Of a DNA stretch of 64,000 bases, positions 33,119 through 42,827 are shown piece by piece (positions within the stretch are counted from its first letter, which is position 1; the number at the start of each line of letters is the position of its first letter). The translations under genes were made by a program, and so were the position numbers. The DNA is from Pseudogemmobacter sp044142105. Its GTDB lineage: Bacteria > Pseudomonadota > Alphaproteobacteria > Rhodobacterales > Rhodobacteraceae. The notes below the pieces were generated by a model. The model made no database searches and was not told the DNA's origin. It saw only the letters and a program-made list of their open reading frames with translations. Location of the stretch: contig NZ_JBGTYM010000002.1 in assembly GCF_044142105.1 (NCBI RefSeq), forward strand, positions 62,001-126,000, read 5' to 3'.

Positions 33119-34711
33119 ATGAAACGCCTGATCCTCACCGCCCTGGCCGCGCTGGCATTGACAGCAGCGCTGGCCCCGGCCCCGGCCCGGGCCGACGATA
33201 CGCTGGATCGCGGCATTGGATCGGAATGGTCGTCGCTTGACCCGCAGGTGAATTTCGACGCGGCGGCGGGCTGGATCCTGATGGACGCCTATGAAGGCCT
33301 TGTGACCTTTGGCCCCGGCGGCGCAGTGATGCCCGGCGCGGCCGAAAACTGGGACATGTCCGAGGATGGCAAGACCTACACCTTCCATCTGCGCGACGGG
33401 CTGAAATGGTCGAATGGCGATCCGCTGGTGGCGCAGGACTTCGTGAATTCGGTGCTGCGCACGCTGAACCCCGACACGCTGAGCGAGAAGGGCTACTATT
33501 TCTACTCGGTTGTGCAGATCAAGGGCGCGGCCGATCTGGCCAACGGTGTCACGAAAGACCCCGCCACGCTGGGCGTCACCGCGCCTGACGACCGCACCGT
33601 GGTGATCGAGATGCTGACCCCCGCGCCGCATATTCTTGATATCCTTGGCGCCTTCCAGATTCCGCCGCTGCACACGCCCTCGCTTGAGGCCAATGGCACG
33701 GCAGGCTTTACCGATCCGGCCAAGGTCGTTTCGAACGGCGCCTACATGTTCAAGGAGATCGTGCCGCAAAGCCATGTCCTGCTGGAGAAGAACCCGAACT
33801 ATTGGGATGCGGCAAATGTGAAAATTCCTTTCGTCAAATATCATGTGACCGAGGATGTCGGCACTGAATTCAAGCGCTTCCAGGCGGGCGAGCTGGACGT
33901 GACCTATGACATACCGGTCAACATGATCGAGCAGCTCAAGGCTGATATTCCCGATCAGGTCTTCATCGCGCCCTCGACCGAAGTCACCTATTACAGTTTC
34001 AATCTCACCCATCCACCGCTGGACAATCTGGATGTGCGCATGGCGCTGTCGCTGGCCATCGACCGTGAGACGCTGCAGGAAAAGATCGTCAAGGGCGGCG
34101 CAATCCCGTCTTACTCCTATGCCGGGGGATTCGATCCTTCCTATCAGGGTCCCAAGATGCCCGGGGCCGAACTGACCCAGGCCGAACGCGAGGCCAAGGC
34201 GAAGGAACTGTTCGCCAAGGCGGGCTACGGGCCCGACAATCCGCTGAAGCTGACCGTCGTGACCACGGTGGCCGAGGACCGCACGCGTCTGGCCCAGGGC
34301 GTGGCGCTGATGTGGAAGAAGGTTCTGGGCGTCGAGACTCAGGTCAACCCGATGGAGCGCAAGGCCTGGCTGGACGAATTCTATGCTGGCGGCTGGGATG
34401 TCTTTGCCGACAACCTGGTGGGTGATTTCGCCGGGGCCGAGACGTTCCTTGCCTATATGCGCCCCAGCGCCGAGCCGGGCTACAACTGGGTCAAGCCGGA
34501 ATACGATGCGCAGATGGACGTGGCGGCGACCAAGCCCGACAAGGAAAGCCGCAATGCCGAACTGGCCAAGGCCGAGAAGATCCTGCTGGATGACATGATC
34601 TTTGCGCCCATCGCGGTGGAGCCTTCGCGCATCCTGGTCAGCCCGCATGTGAAGGGCTGGGTGCCTTCGCCCGCGGGTTATTACAACAGCCAGTATCTGA
34701 GCCTTGAATGA
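33119..34711 (+). CDS. ABC transporter substrate-binding protein, family 5 (oligopeptide type)
   Basis: A 530-residue periplasmic protein. Signal peptide 1-25 (ALAPAPARADD). The family 5 (OppA/DppA) pattern is clear: MDAYEGLVTFGPGGAVMPGAAENWDMSEDGKTYTFHLRDGLKWSNGDP, TYYSFNLTHPPLDNLDVRMALSLAIDR. A strong GGGGGAG ribosome-binding site precedes it. The next four genes make the rest of the importer. The substrate may be a short peptide or a modified one, judging by the hydrolases encoded alongside. Confidence 0.93.
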   Translation: MKRLILTALAALALTAALAPAPARADDTLDRGIGSEWSSLDPQVNFDAAAGWILMDAYEGLVTFGPGGAVMPGAAENWDMSEDGKTYTFHLRDGLKWSNGDPLVAQDFVNSVLRTLNPDTLSEKGYYFYSVVQIKGAADLANGVTKDPATLGVTAPDDRTVVIEMLTPAPHILDILGAFQIPPLHTPSLEANGTAGFTDPAKVVSNGAYMFKEIVPQSHVLLEKNPNYWDAANVKIPFVKYHVTEDVGTEFKRFQAGELDVTYDIPVNMIEQLKADIPDQVFIAPSTEVTYYSFNLTHPPLDNLDVRMALSLAIDRETLQEKIVKGGAIPSYSYAGGFDPSYQGPKMPGAELTQAEREAKAKELFAKAGYGPDNPLKLTVVTTVAEDRTRLAQGVALMWKKVLGVETQVNPMERKAWLDEFYAGGWDVFADNLVGDFAGAETFLAYMRPSAEPGYNWVKPEYDAQMDVAATKPDKESRNAELAKAEKILLDDMIFAPIAVEPSRILVSPHVKGWVPSPAGYYNSQYLSLE

Positions 34712-34748
34712 CAGGGCAGGGGGCGGCCGCCGCCGCCCCTGACGCGAG

Positions 34749-35669
34749 ATGATAAGGTTCATTGCGAAACGGCTGTGGGGGGGCGGGCTGACGCTGGTGG
34801 CGCTGGTGACGCTGACCTTTTTCGTCATGCGCCTGGCGCCTGGCGGCCCCTTCTCGAAGAATCGCAAGATCAGCCCCGAAGTTCTGGCCAATATCCAGAA
34901 AGCTTTCCATCTGGACGAACCCGTCTGGCAGCAGTTTGGCCGCTGGCTCTGGGGGCTGGCGCATCTGGATCTTGGCCCCTCGACTAGGTTTCGCGACTAT
35001 TCGGTGAACGACATCATCGCCTCGGGCCTGCCCTGGTCGCTGACGATCGGCTTCTGGGCGATCGTGGTGGCAACCCTTGTCGGCATCGCTTTGGGCATTG
35101 CCGGCGCGCTGCGCCGCAACGGGGTGACCGATTATCTTGCCGGCACCATCGGCGTTATCGGCATCGCCATTCCGATCTTCGTGATCGGACCGCTGGCCCA
35201 GGCCTTTTTCGCGCTCAAGCTGAACTGGGTGCCGGTTGGCGGAATCGCGGGCGGCTGGCACGCCCTGATCCTGCCCATTCTCGTGCTGGCTCTGCCCAAC
35301 ATCGCCTATATCTCGCGTCTGACACGGTCCTCGATGATCGAGGTTCTGCGCGAGAACTATGTCCGCACGGCCCGTGCCAAGGGTCTTGGCACGCGGCGCA
35401 CCCTGCTGCGGCATGTCCTGAAAGGGGCGCTTCTGCCGGTGATCGCTTATCTCGGTCCTGCCACGGCGGCGATCATCACCGGCTCGATCCTGATCGAGAC
35501 TATTTTTGCCGTGCCGGGCATCGGGCGGCATTTCGTCGATGCCGCGCTGAACCGCGACTACCCTTTGGTGATGGGCATCACCATCCTTTACGGCGGCCTG
35601 GTGATCGTCGCAAACATCGCGACCGATCTTGCGCGCGGCTGGATCGACCCGAGGGTGCGCCATGACTGA
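34749..35669 (+). CDS. ABC transporter permease (DppB/OppB type)
   Basis: A 306-residue permease with about six membrane helices. The N terminus FIAKRLWGGGLTLVALVTLTFFVMRLAPGGPF and the EAA loop ENYVRTARAKGLGTRRTLLRHVLKGA are typical of DppB. It is 37 bp after the binding protein and overlaps the next permease by 8 bp. Confidence 0.94.
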   Translation: MIRFIAKRLWGGGLTLVALVTLTFFVMRLAPGGPFSKNRKISPEVLANIQKAFHLDEPVWQQFGRWLWGLAHLDLGPSTRFRDYSVNDIIASGLPWSLTIGFWAIVVATLVGIALGIAGALRRNGVTDYLAGTIGVIGIAIPIFVIGPLAQAFFALKLNWVPVGGIAGGWHALILPILVLALPNIAYISRLTRSSMIEVLRENYVRTARAKGLGTRRTLLRHVLKGALLPVIAYLGPATAAIITGSILIETIFAVPGIGRHFVDAALNRDYPLVMGITILYGGLVIVANIATDLARGWIDPRVRHD

Positions 35670-36531
35670 TGCCGTGACGCCGCGCCACCTCTCGACCTTT
35701 CAGCTTCAACTGCGCCGCTTTGCTGCAAACCGGCTGGCCATGGCCTCGGTCGTGATCCTGCTGCTGATCGTGGTGCTGTGTTTCCTTGGCCCCTACGCCT
35801 TTCCCTTCACCGGAGAGGACGCGGATTTCGACTACATTTCCGCGCCCATCGACTTCTCCTCGCCACATCTTTTCGGCACCGATGATTTCGGCCGCGACCT
35901 TCTGGTGCGGGTGATGGAGGGCGGCCAGGTCTCGCTGACCATCGGTTTTCTGGGGGCACTGACGGCCGGGGTGATCGGCGTGATCTATGGCGCGGTCGCG
36001 GGTTATGTCGGAGGTCGCACCGACCGGATCATGATGGCAGCGGTCGAGGTTCTTTATGGCTTTCCCTATGTCATCCTTGTGATCCTGCTAGGCCTTCTGT
36101 TCGGCGGCGGCACGATTGCGCTGTTCGCGGCCATCGTCTTCACCCTCTGGCTGACACCGGCCGTGATCGTGCGGGCGCAGGCGCAGTCTTTGGCCCGGCG
36201 CGAATTCGTCGAGGCGGCGCGGGCGGGCGGCATGACCGGCGCTGGCATCCTGTTCACGCATATTCTGCCCAACTGCTTTTCGGTCGTCCTTGTCTATGGC
36301 AGCCTGCTGGTGCCCGAGGTGATCTTGTCGGAATCCTTCCTGTCCTTTCTGGGCATCGGTATCCGCGAACCACAGGCGAGTTGGGGCAACCTGATCCAGA
36401 CCGGCACCGCCGCCATGGATACCGATCTGCGCCTGCTTCTGTTGCCGGGAGGGCTGCTGGCGGCGGTGCTTTTCTGCCTGAATTTCATTGCCGACGGGCT
36501 GCGCGATGCCTTTGACCCCAATGAGCGATAG
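35662..36531 (+). CDS. ABC transporter permease (DppC/OppC type)
   Basis: A 289-residue permease. The DppC marks are an N-terminal helix followed by HLFGTDDFGRDLLVRVMEGGQVSLTIGF, the EAA loop RREFVEAARAGGMTGAGILFTHILPN, and SFLSFLGIGIREPQASWGNLI. Starts inside the end of the DppB-type gene and overlaps the first ATPase by 11 bp, indicating coupled translation. Confidence 0.94.
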   Translation: MTDAVTPRHLSTFQLQLRRFAANRLAMASVVILLLIVVLCFLGPYAFPFTGEDADFDYISAPIDFSSPHLFGTDDFGRDLLVRVMEGGQVSLTIGFLGALTAGVIGVIYGAVAGYVGGRTDRIMMAAVEVLYGFPYVILVILLGLLFGGGTIALFAAIVFTLWLTPAVIVRAQAQSLARREFVEAARAGGMTGAGILFTHILPNCFSVVLVYGSLLVPEVILSESFLSFLGIGIREPQASWGNLIQTGTAAMDTDLRLLLLPGGLLAAVLFCLNFIADGLRDAFDPNER

Positions 36532-37495
36532 CCTGCTTTACCTGCGCGACCTGACGGTCGACTTCCGCCTGCCGGGCGGGATGATGCGGGCGGTGGACCG
36601 TGTTTCCTTCAATGTGGCGCCGGGCGAAATACTGGGGATCGTGGGCGAGAGCGGATCGGGCAAGTCGCAGATCCTGTTCTCGCTGATGGGACTTCTGGCG
36701 GGGAATGGTCGCGTTTCCGGGCAAGCGCTCTTTCAGGGGCAGGATCTCTTGTCACTGTCTTCGACGGCGCTGGATCGGATGCGGGGCGTCAGCCTGTCGA
36801 TGATCTTTCAGGATCCGATGACCTCGCTGAATCCCTATATGCGGATAGGGGCGCAACTGGCCGAGGGGCTGGTCGTGCACAAGGGGATGGGCCGGGCCGA
36901 AGCGGCGCGGGCCGCCATCGCCATGCTTGACCGCGTGCGCATTCCCGATGCGGCGCGGCGGGCACGGCAATATCCTCATCAGTTCTCTGGCGGAATGCGG
37001 CAGCGTGTGATGATCGCCATGGCCCTGCTGGTGCGCCCAGCCCTGCTTTTGGCGGACGAGCCCACCACCGCGCTGGACGTGACGATCCAGGCGCAGGTGC
37101 TGGATCTGATCGCCGAACTTGCGCGCGAGGCCGGAACGGCGGTGATCCTGGTCACCCATGACCTGGGCGTGGTGGCGCGGCTTTGTGACCGGATGATCGT
37201 TCTGTACGGCGGCAGGGTGATGGAGCAGGGCCCCTGCGAGACAGTCTTCGCCGCCCCCGCGCATCCCTATGCCTCCGCCCTGCTGGCAGCGACACCGCGC
37301 CTGACCGATGCGCTGACGCCGCGGCTGGGCACCATTCCGGGCACGCCGCGATCCGGCGGGACCATGCTGCCCGGCTGCCCCTTCGCCCCGCGCTGCACGG
37401 TCAAGATTGCCGCCTGCGAAACCGAACAGCCGCCGCTGCACCCGCTTGCCCCGGGGCACGATGCCGCCTGCCATCTGATCGGGGCCGCGCCATGA
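36521..37495 (+). CDS. ABC transporter ATPase (DppD/OppD type)
   Basis: A 324-residue ATPase: Walker A GESGSGKSQ, signature QFSGGMRQRV, Walker B LLLADEPTTALD and switch HDLGVVARLCD, then the C-terminal oligo_HPY domain with GCPFAPRC. ATG at 36521 lies inside the permease gene. Would pair with the next ATPase. Confidence 0.94.
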   Translation: MSDSLLYLRDLTVDFRLPGGMMRAVDRVSFNVAPGEILGIVGESGSGKSQILFSLMGLLAGNGRVSGQALFQGQDLLSLSSTALDRMRGVSLSMIFQDPMTSLNPYMRIGAQLAEGLVVHKGMGRAEAARAAIAMLDRVRIPDAARRARQYPHQFSGGMRQRVMIAMALLVRPALLLADEPTTALDVTIQAQVLDLIAELAREAGTAVILVTHDLGVVARLCDRMIVLYGGRVMEQGPCETVFAAPAHPYASALLAATPRLTDALTPRLGTIPGTPRSGGTMLPGCPFAPRCTVKIAACETEQPPLHPLAPGHDAACHLIGAAP

Positions 37496-38457
37496 GCCTG
37501 TTGCAGGTGGAACATCTGGATGTCGGCTATCGCATCCCCGCCTCCGGCCTTTTTGCCGCTGCGCAGGTTCTGCCCATCGTGCATGACGTGTCGTTCACGC
37601 TGGAAGCAGGCCGCACGCTGGGCATTGTCGGCGAATCCGGCTGCGGCAAATCCACGCTCGGGCGGGCGCTGATCCGCCTGATCGAGCCGACCGGCGGCCG
37701 GGTGCTGTGGCAGGGCGAAGATATGGCCGCGATGCGGCCCGAGGCGCTGCGCAAACGGCGATCCGAATTCCAGATCATCTTTCAGGACCCGCTCGCCGCC
37801 CTTGACCCGCGCATGACGCTGGGCCGCATCGTCACGCGCCCGCTTGCCACGTTCGAACCCGGCCTGTCGCGCGCTGCGCTGCGCGACCGCGCGGTCGAGG
37901 CGTTGGCCCTGGTCGGCCTTTCGGCCGATTTCGCCGACCGCTACCCGCACGAACTTTCGGGCGGGCAGGCGCAGCGCGTAGGCATTGCGCGCGCGATCAT
38001 CGCCAAGCCGAAGCTGATCGTCTGCGACGAGCCGGTCTCGGCGCTTGACGTGTCGATCCAGGCGCAGGTGGTGAACCTGCTGATGGATTTGCAAGACAGG
38101 CTGGGGCTGGCGCTGGTCTTCATCTCGCACAACCTTTCGGTCGTGCGGCATATCAGCCATGACATCATGGTCATGTGCCTGGGGCGGGTGATGGAACAAG
38201 CCCCGCGCTCCGCGTTCTATGCTGCGCCGCGGCACCCCTATTCGCTGGCGCTCATGCAAGCTGTGCCGGAACCCGATCCCCCGCGCGAACGGGGCCGCAT
38301 CGGCCAGTCGTTGCAGGGAGAACTGCCCTCTGTCACTGCGCCGCCCCCCGGTTGCGTCTTGGCCAGCCGATGCCCGCAGGTGCAGGCGATCTGCCACAGC
38401 ACAAGACCATTGCTGCGCCGCGAAGACGCCCGTGCTGCGGCCTGTCATTTCGTATAG
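37492..38457 (+). CDS. ABC transporter ATPase (DppF/OppF type)
   Basis: A 321-residue ATPase: Walker A GESGCGKST, signature LSGGQAQRV, Walker B LIVCDEPVSALD, switch SHNLSVVRHI, and a C-terminal Cys-containing segment GCVLASRCP. It overlaps the preceding ATPase by ATGA. Together the two form the heterodimeric motor of the importer. Confidence 0.94.
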   Translation: MSLLQVEHLDVGYRIPASGLFAAAQVLPIVHDVSFTLEAGRTLGIVGESGCGKSTLGRALIRLIEPTGGRVLWQGEDMAAMRPEALRKRRSEFQIIFQDPLAALDPRMTLGRIVTRPLATFEPGLSRAALRDRAVEALALVGLSADFADRYPHELSGGQAQRVGIARAIIAKPKLIVCDEPVSALDVSIQAQVVNLLMDLQDRLGLALVFISHNLSVVRHISHDIMVMCLGRVMEQAPRSAFYAAPRHPYSLALMQAVPEPDPPRERGRIGQSLQGELPSVTAPPPGCVLASRCPQVQAICHSTRPLLRREDARAAACHFV

Positions 38458-38465
38458 GAAAGCCG

Positions 38466-40271
38466 ATGTCCGATCTTGCCCGCGCCTGGGCCGCCCTACC
38501 GCAAATCACTAATGTCCATGCCTCGGGCGACGGGCGCTGGGCCTTCTGGTGCTGGGCCGGACCAAGCGAGACCGATGAGGTCTGGTGCGTGCCGACCGAC
38601 GGATCGGCGCCGCCGGAACGGCTGACCCGGGGCATCGACCACTTCCTGATCCGTGATGTCTCGCAAGACGGGCAGCGGCTGATCCTCGCCCAATCCAGGA
38701 ATGCCTGCGAGCGCGATCACCTGCTTCTGCTGGACCGCGCCGATGGAAACAGCCTGCGCGCGCTGACGCCGCCGCAACAGACGCATTACGTCTATGGGGG
38801 TGTCCTGTCGGAAGATGCTTCGACGCTCTATTTCGTCGCCAATTACGATTATGCGGCGGGCCAAGTCACGGCGGGCGGCTGGGTCTGGCGGATGGACATT
38901 GCTTCCGGCGCATTGACCTGCCTTGCCAGATGTGATGCCCCCTTCACCCATGGCGTGAGGCTGTCGCCGGATGGAACGACGCTGCTCTGGCCCCGCAACC
39001 TGCGCGCACCGGGCGGCACGCAGTTCTGGCTCTTGGATACCGATGGCGGCGGGTTGCGCGAGGTGCTGGCCTTTGGCGAGGCGGGGGCGCTGGTGGGCGA
39101 CTGGCTGTCGGACGGCACGATCGCCTTTGTCGCCGATATCGGGGACCGCGATATCCTCGGGTGGCTCGACCCCGTCACGGGCACCGCGACCGAGATCGCG
39201 GGCGAGCCGGATTTCCTGCCCTTCGACGTTGTTCCCGGCGCGCAAGGCTGTTTCGCCGCCGTTCATCATGCCCGCCCCGCCACCGTGGCCTCGATCTGGA
39301 CAGGAGGCGCCCTGGCGCCCTTGCCAAACCTTTCGGGCCGCCGTTCGCTCTTGCCCCATGCCGGCCTGCCCGATGGCGGCTGGCTGGCCGAGGCCTATGA
39401 CGCCTCAGCCCCGCATCAGCTGGTTCGCATTCACTCCGATGGCCGTTGCGTGACGCTGGCCCAGGCTGCGCCAGACCCGGTCCGCCACCACAGCGCCCCG
39501 CAGGATTTTCGCTGGACCGCGCCGGATGGCGAGGCGGTGCAGGGTTGGCTGTACCGTCCGGCAGGCGTGCCGAAAGGCCTGATCGCCTATGTGCATGGCG
39601 GGCCGACCTGGCATTCCGAGGATTGGGTGAACCCGAAGATCGGCTACTGGGTGCAGCAAGGCTATGCCGTGCTCGACCCCAATTATCGCGGCTCCACCGG
39701 CTTTGGCCGGCGCTGGCGCGAGAAGGTCAAGGAAGATGGCTGGGGCGGTCGCGAGCAAGCCGATATCCGCGCCGGGATCGAAGCCGCGCTGGCCAGCGGC
39801 ATTCCTGGGCCGGTGGCGGTGGTGGGCAACTCCTATGGTGGGTTCTCAAGCTGGTTTCAGGCCATCCGCCACACGGATCTGGTCATGGCGGCGATCCCGA
39901 TGTGCGGCATGTACAAGCTGGACATCGACTATGCCGAGACTGGCATGCCCTGGGGCCAAAGCTATTCCGAAGAGATGATGGGCGGCAGCCCGCAGGACTT
40001 TCCCGAGAAATATGCCAATGCCAGCCCCGGCAATTTCCTGTCCGGCCTGCGCGGCCATATTCTTGTGGTGCATGGTCTGGCCGACACCAATGTCGGCCCG
40101 GAAAACACCCATGTCGCGATCCGCGAGATGGCGGCGCATCAGATCCCGCACCAAGCGCTTCTCTTCGCGGATGAGGGCCATGGCGTCTTTCGCCGGGCGA
40201 ATGTCGAGACCTATCTCGACGCTACCTCCGCCTTCCTTACGGACAGCTTTGCCAAGGGCTTTCGCCGATGA
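38466..40271 (+). CDS. S9-family (prolyl oligopeptidase-like) serine peptidase
   Basis: A 601-residue cytoplasmic peptidase without signal peptide. The first ~370 residues have beta-propeller-like repeats (SPDGTTLLWPRN, DGGGLREVLAFG). The C-terminal alpha/beta hydrolase domain has the oxyanion loop YVHGGPTWHSEDW, NYRGSTGFGRRW, nucleophile Ser456 in GNSYGG, Asp540 in HGLADTNVGP and His572 in DEGHGV. It should cleave short peptides brought in by the ABC importer encoded just upstream. AGGAAAG ribosome-binding site; its stop overlaps the next ATG. Confidence 0.92.
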   Translation: MSDLARAWAALPQITNVHASGDGRWAFWCWAGPSETDEVWCVPTDGSAPPERLTRGIDHFLIRDVSQDGQRLILAQSRNACERDHLLLLDRADGNSLRALTPPQQTHYVYGGVLSEDASTLYFVANYDYAAGQVTAGGWVWRMDIASGALTCLARCDAPFTHGVRLSPDGTTLLWPRNLRAPGGTQFWLLDTDGGGLREVLAFGEAGALVGDWLSDGTIAFVADIGDRDILGWLDPVTGTATEIAGEPDFLPFDVVPGAQGCFAAVHHARPATVASIWTGGALAPLPNLSGRRSLLPHAGLPDGGWLAEAYDASAPHQLVRIHSDGRCVTLAQAAPDPVRHHSAPQDFRWTAPDGEAVQGWLYRPAGVPKGLIAYVHGGPTWHSEDWVNPKIGYWVQQGYAVLDPNYRGSTGFGRRWREKVKEDGWGGREQADIRAGIEAALASGIPGPVAVVGNSYGGFSSWFQAIRHTDLVMAAIPMCGMYKLDIDYAETGMPWGQSYSEEMMGGSPQDFPEKYANASPGNFLSGLRGHILVVHGLADTNVGPENTHVAIREMAAHQIPHQALLFADEGHGVFRRANVETYLDATSAFLTDSFAKGFRR

Positions 40272-41857
40272 GCCTGAAAGGATTTTTCGTAACTGCGCCG
40301 CATGACGATGACGATCCGGTCACCGGGCATTTCTACGAGATGGCCTCGGCCGACCCGAACCGTCCGCAGGTCTGGGCCTATACGGATGCGGTATCCTATG
40401 CGCCGGGCGACAGGTTGGCGCTTCATGCCATGTCCAGCGCTCCGCGCGCCCATTTGCAGATCGCGCGCGACGGCATTTCGCCGCACGTGGTTCTTTCAAC
40501 CGAGATCGGCCTGAGTTTCGAGACGACGCCTGAGGAGTGTTCGGTTTCCGGCTGCAACTGGCCTGAACGGTTTGCCCTCATAATCCCGCAGGATTGGGCC
40601 AGCGGCGTCTATACGGTGACGCTGTCTGTGCCCGGCCATGACAGCCAGCACATGTTCGTTCTGCGCGCCGCGCGCCCCGCAGCGAAAATCTGCATGATCC
40701 TCGCGACGGGAACGTGGTGTGCCTATAACGACTGGGGCGGTTCGAACCATTATCAGGGTCTGACCGGCCCGAATGGCGCCGATTTTGCCCCGAATGTCAG
40801 CGTGCTGCGCCCCTGGGCCACGGGTTTCGTGCGCTGGCCTGCGGATGCGCCTCGCATCCCCTATGCCTCGCCACTGCTGGCGAAACCGCGCTATCCGCAT
40901 ATGGAATATGCGCGTTCGAGAACCATTTCTAAAAAATATGCGTCCTCTGGCTGGGCGGCGTTCGAACGGCCCTTCGCCCTGTGGTGCGAGGCGCAGGGGA
41001 TCGCGCTGGATTTTGCGACGCAGCATGACCTGCATCGCGATCCGCATCTGCTGGACGGCTATGACCGCGCGCTGATCGTCGGCCATGACGAATACTGGAC
41101 CTGGGAGATGCGCGACCATCTGGACGCCTGGCTTGACGCAGGCGGGGAGCTTGCGCGCTTTGCCGGGAATTTCTTCTGGCAGACGCGGCTGTCGCCCGAT
41201 CTGCGGACCCAGACCTGCTACAAGACCCGCGCACGGGCGGAGGACCCGGTCCGGGACAGCGACCCCGCGCGCCTCTCGACCTATTGGGATTATCCCGGTG
41301 CCGCCCGTCCTGCCGCCGCGACTATGGGTCTGACCGGGGCGATGGGCGTCTATGCCGGGTGGAGCCGCTGCGCCGCCCATGGCGCGGGCGGGTTCACCAT
41401 CTACCGGCCCGACCACTGGTGCCTGCACGAAACGGGCCTCGGCTATGGCGATGTGCTGGGGGCGCAATCGAGGATTTTTGGCTATGAGGTCGACGGCATC
41501 GACTATACCATGACCCATGGCCTGCCCTTCGCGGCCGAAGGTACGGGGCTTCAGGGCGCGTTGATCATCATCGGCCTGTCGCCCGCCACCACGCTGGCCC
41601 ATTCCGCCGGGCGGCAGGATCGCGACACGTTCATCGGAACGCTGGATGCGGAAGAGGTGGCGGAATGGGTCTATGGCGAACTGACGCCAGAAACATTCGG
41701 CCGCGCCAGCCGGGGCAATGGCTGTATGGCAGAGTATCGCCGCGGCAAGGGGGCTGTGTTCAACGCGGGCAGTTGCGAATGGGTGGCGGGCCTGATCGCG
41801 CGCGAGCGCCCGGTCGAGGCGGTGACCCGCCGGGTGCTGACCGGCCGCTGGGGATGA
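40268..41857 (+). CDS. N,N-dimethylformamidase large-subunit-like protein
   Basis: A 529-residue protein recognisable as the DMFase beta/large-subunit family. The clearest marks are TWCAYNDWGGSNHYQGL (about 150) and the RALIVGHDEYWTWEMRDHLDAWL segment (about 270-292), and a late CEWVAGL. True DMFase is an iron enzyme that hydrolyses N,N-dimethylformamide and has a ~760-residue large subunit plus a small subunit; here the protein is shorter and no small-subunit gene is present. The substrate is thus likely another amide. It is fused by ATGA to the S9 peptidase gene and ends the operon. Confidence 0.8.
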   Translation: MSLKGFFVTAPHDDDDPVTGHFYEMASADPNRPQVWAYTDAVSYAPGDRLALHAMSSAPRAHLQIARDGISPHVVLSTEIGLSFETTPEECSVSGCNWPERFALIIPQDWASGVYTVTLSVPGHDSQHMFVLRAARPAAKICMILATGTWCAYNDWGGSNHYQGLTGPNGADFAPNVSVLRPWATGFVRWPADAPRIPYASPLLAKPRYPHMEYARSRTISKKYASSGWAAFERPFALWCEAQGIALDFATQHDLHRDPHLLDGYDRALIVGHDEYWTWEMRDHLDAWLDAGGELARFAGNFFWQTRLSPDLRTQTCYKTRARAEDPVRDSDPARLSTYWDYPGAARPAAATMGLTGAMGVYAGWSRCAAHGAGGFTIYRPDHWCLHETGLGYGDVLGAQSRIFGYEVDGIDYTMTHGLPFAAEGTGLQGALIIIGLSPATTLAHSAGRQDRDTFIGTLDAEEVAEWVYGELTPETFGRASRGNGCMAEYRRGKGAVFNAGSCEWVAGLIARERPVEAVTRRVLTGRWG

Positions 41858-41933
41858 CAGGCCCGCCCTGTGCTCTGCCGCTTGACGGCGCGAGCGCGAT
41901 CGCCCAAGCCTAACGGAGACGGGAAGAGGAAAC

Positions 41934-42827
41934 ATGCAGCCAGATTGGATCGCTGCCGACTGGGGCACCTCGAATTTGCGCGTCTATGCGATGTCGGCGC
42001 AGGGCCGTGTTCTGGCCGAGGCGGTGTCGGAAGACGGTATGGGTCGCCTGGTGCCAGAGCAGTTCGAACCGGCGCTGTTGCGCCTGATCGGCGCCTGGCT
42101 GGGCGAGGGCGTGCTGCCGATCTATGCCTGCGGCATGGTGGGCGCACGGCAGGGCTGGGTCGAGGCGCGCTATCGCACCGTGCCCTGCCCGCCGTTGGAC
42201 GTGGGCGCGTTGACGCGCGTGCCTGTGCAGGACAAGCGGCTGCGGGTCTTTATCGCGCCCGGTCTGTCCCAGGCCAAGCCCGCCGATGTGATGCGGGGCG
42301 AGGAAACCCAGATCGCGGGGGCCTTGGCGCAGGGCGGCGGAGATGGCGTTTATTGCCTGCCGGGCACCCATTCCAAATGGGCGCATGTCAGCGCGGGCGA
42401 GGTGGTCAGCTTCCAGACCTTCATGACGGGCGAGATGTTCGCGCTTCTCGCGAAGCAATCGGTCCTGCGGCATGGTTTGGCGGGTGCCGAGGGCGAGGTG
42501 CCCGAGGCCTTTGATGCCGCCGTGTCGGAAGCCCTGTCGCGGCCCGAGCGGCTGGCGGCGCGGCTTTTCACGCTGCGGGCCGAAGGTCTGTTGGAAGGTT
42601 TGGGCGCGGCGGCGGCGCGGTCGCGGCTTTCGGGCCTTCTGATCGGGGCCGAACTGGCCGCAGCGAAACCCTATTGGCTGGGCCAGCCGGTCACCCTGAT
42701 CGGTTCGGCCGGCCTGTCTGCCGCCTATGCCCGCGCGCTTGCAGCGCAGGGCGTGTCGGCGAAACTGCTGGATGTGGCGTCCTGCACGCTGGCCGGTCTG
42801 TCCACCCTGATCGCTCCGAGGCCCTGA
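41934..42827 (+). CDS. dgoK: 2-dehydro-3-deoxygalactonokinase
   Basis: A 297-residue DgoK-family kinase that phosphorylates 2-dehydro-3-deoxygalactonate in the De Ley-Doudoroff route. DWIAADWGTSNLRVY at the N terminus, IYACGMVGARQGWVEA, VFIAPGLSQ, MRGEETQIAGAL and YCLPGTHSKWAHV are diagnostic. The ATG follows GGGAAGAGGAAAC. Its stop overlaps the aldolase start (TGATG). Confidence 0.96.
   Translation: MQPDWIAADWGTSNLRVYAMSAQGRVLAEAVSEDGMGRLVPEQFEPALLRLIGAWLGEGVLPIYACGMVGARQGWVEARYRTVPCPPLDVGALTRVPVQDKRLRVFIAPGLSQAKPADVMRGEETQIAGALAQGGGDGVYCLPGTHSKWAHVSAGEVVSFQTFMTGEMFALLAKQSVLRHGLAGAEGEVPEAFDAAVSEALSRPERLAARLFTLRAEGLLEGLGAAAARSRLSGLLIGAELAAAKPYWLGQPVTLIGSAGLSAAYARALAAQGVSAKLLDVASCTLAGLSTLIAPRP

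Noticed and set aside
32906..34891. A 661-codon minus-strand open frame
   Set aside because: It is antisense to the solute-binding protein gene and shows no domain; composition is shadow-like.
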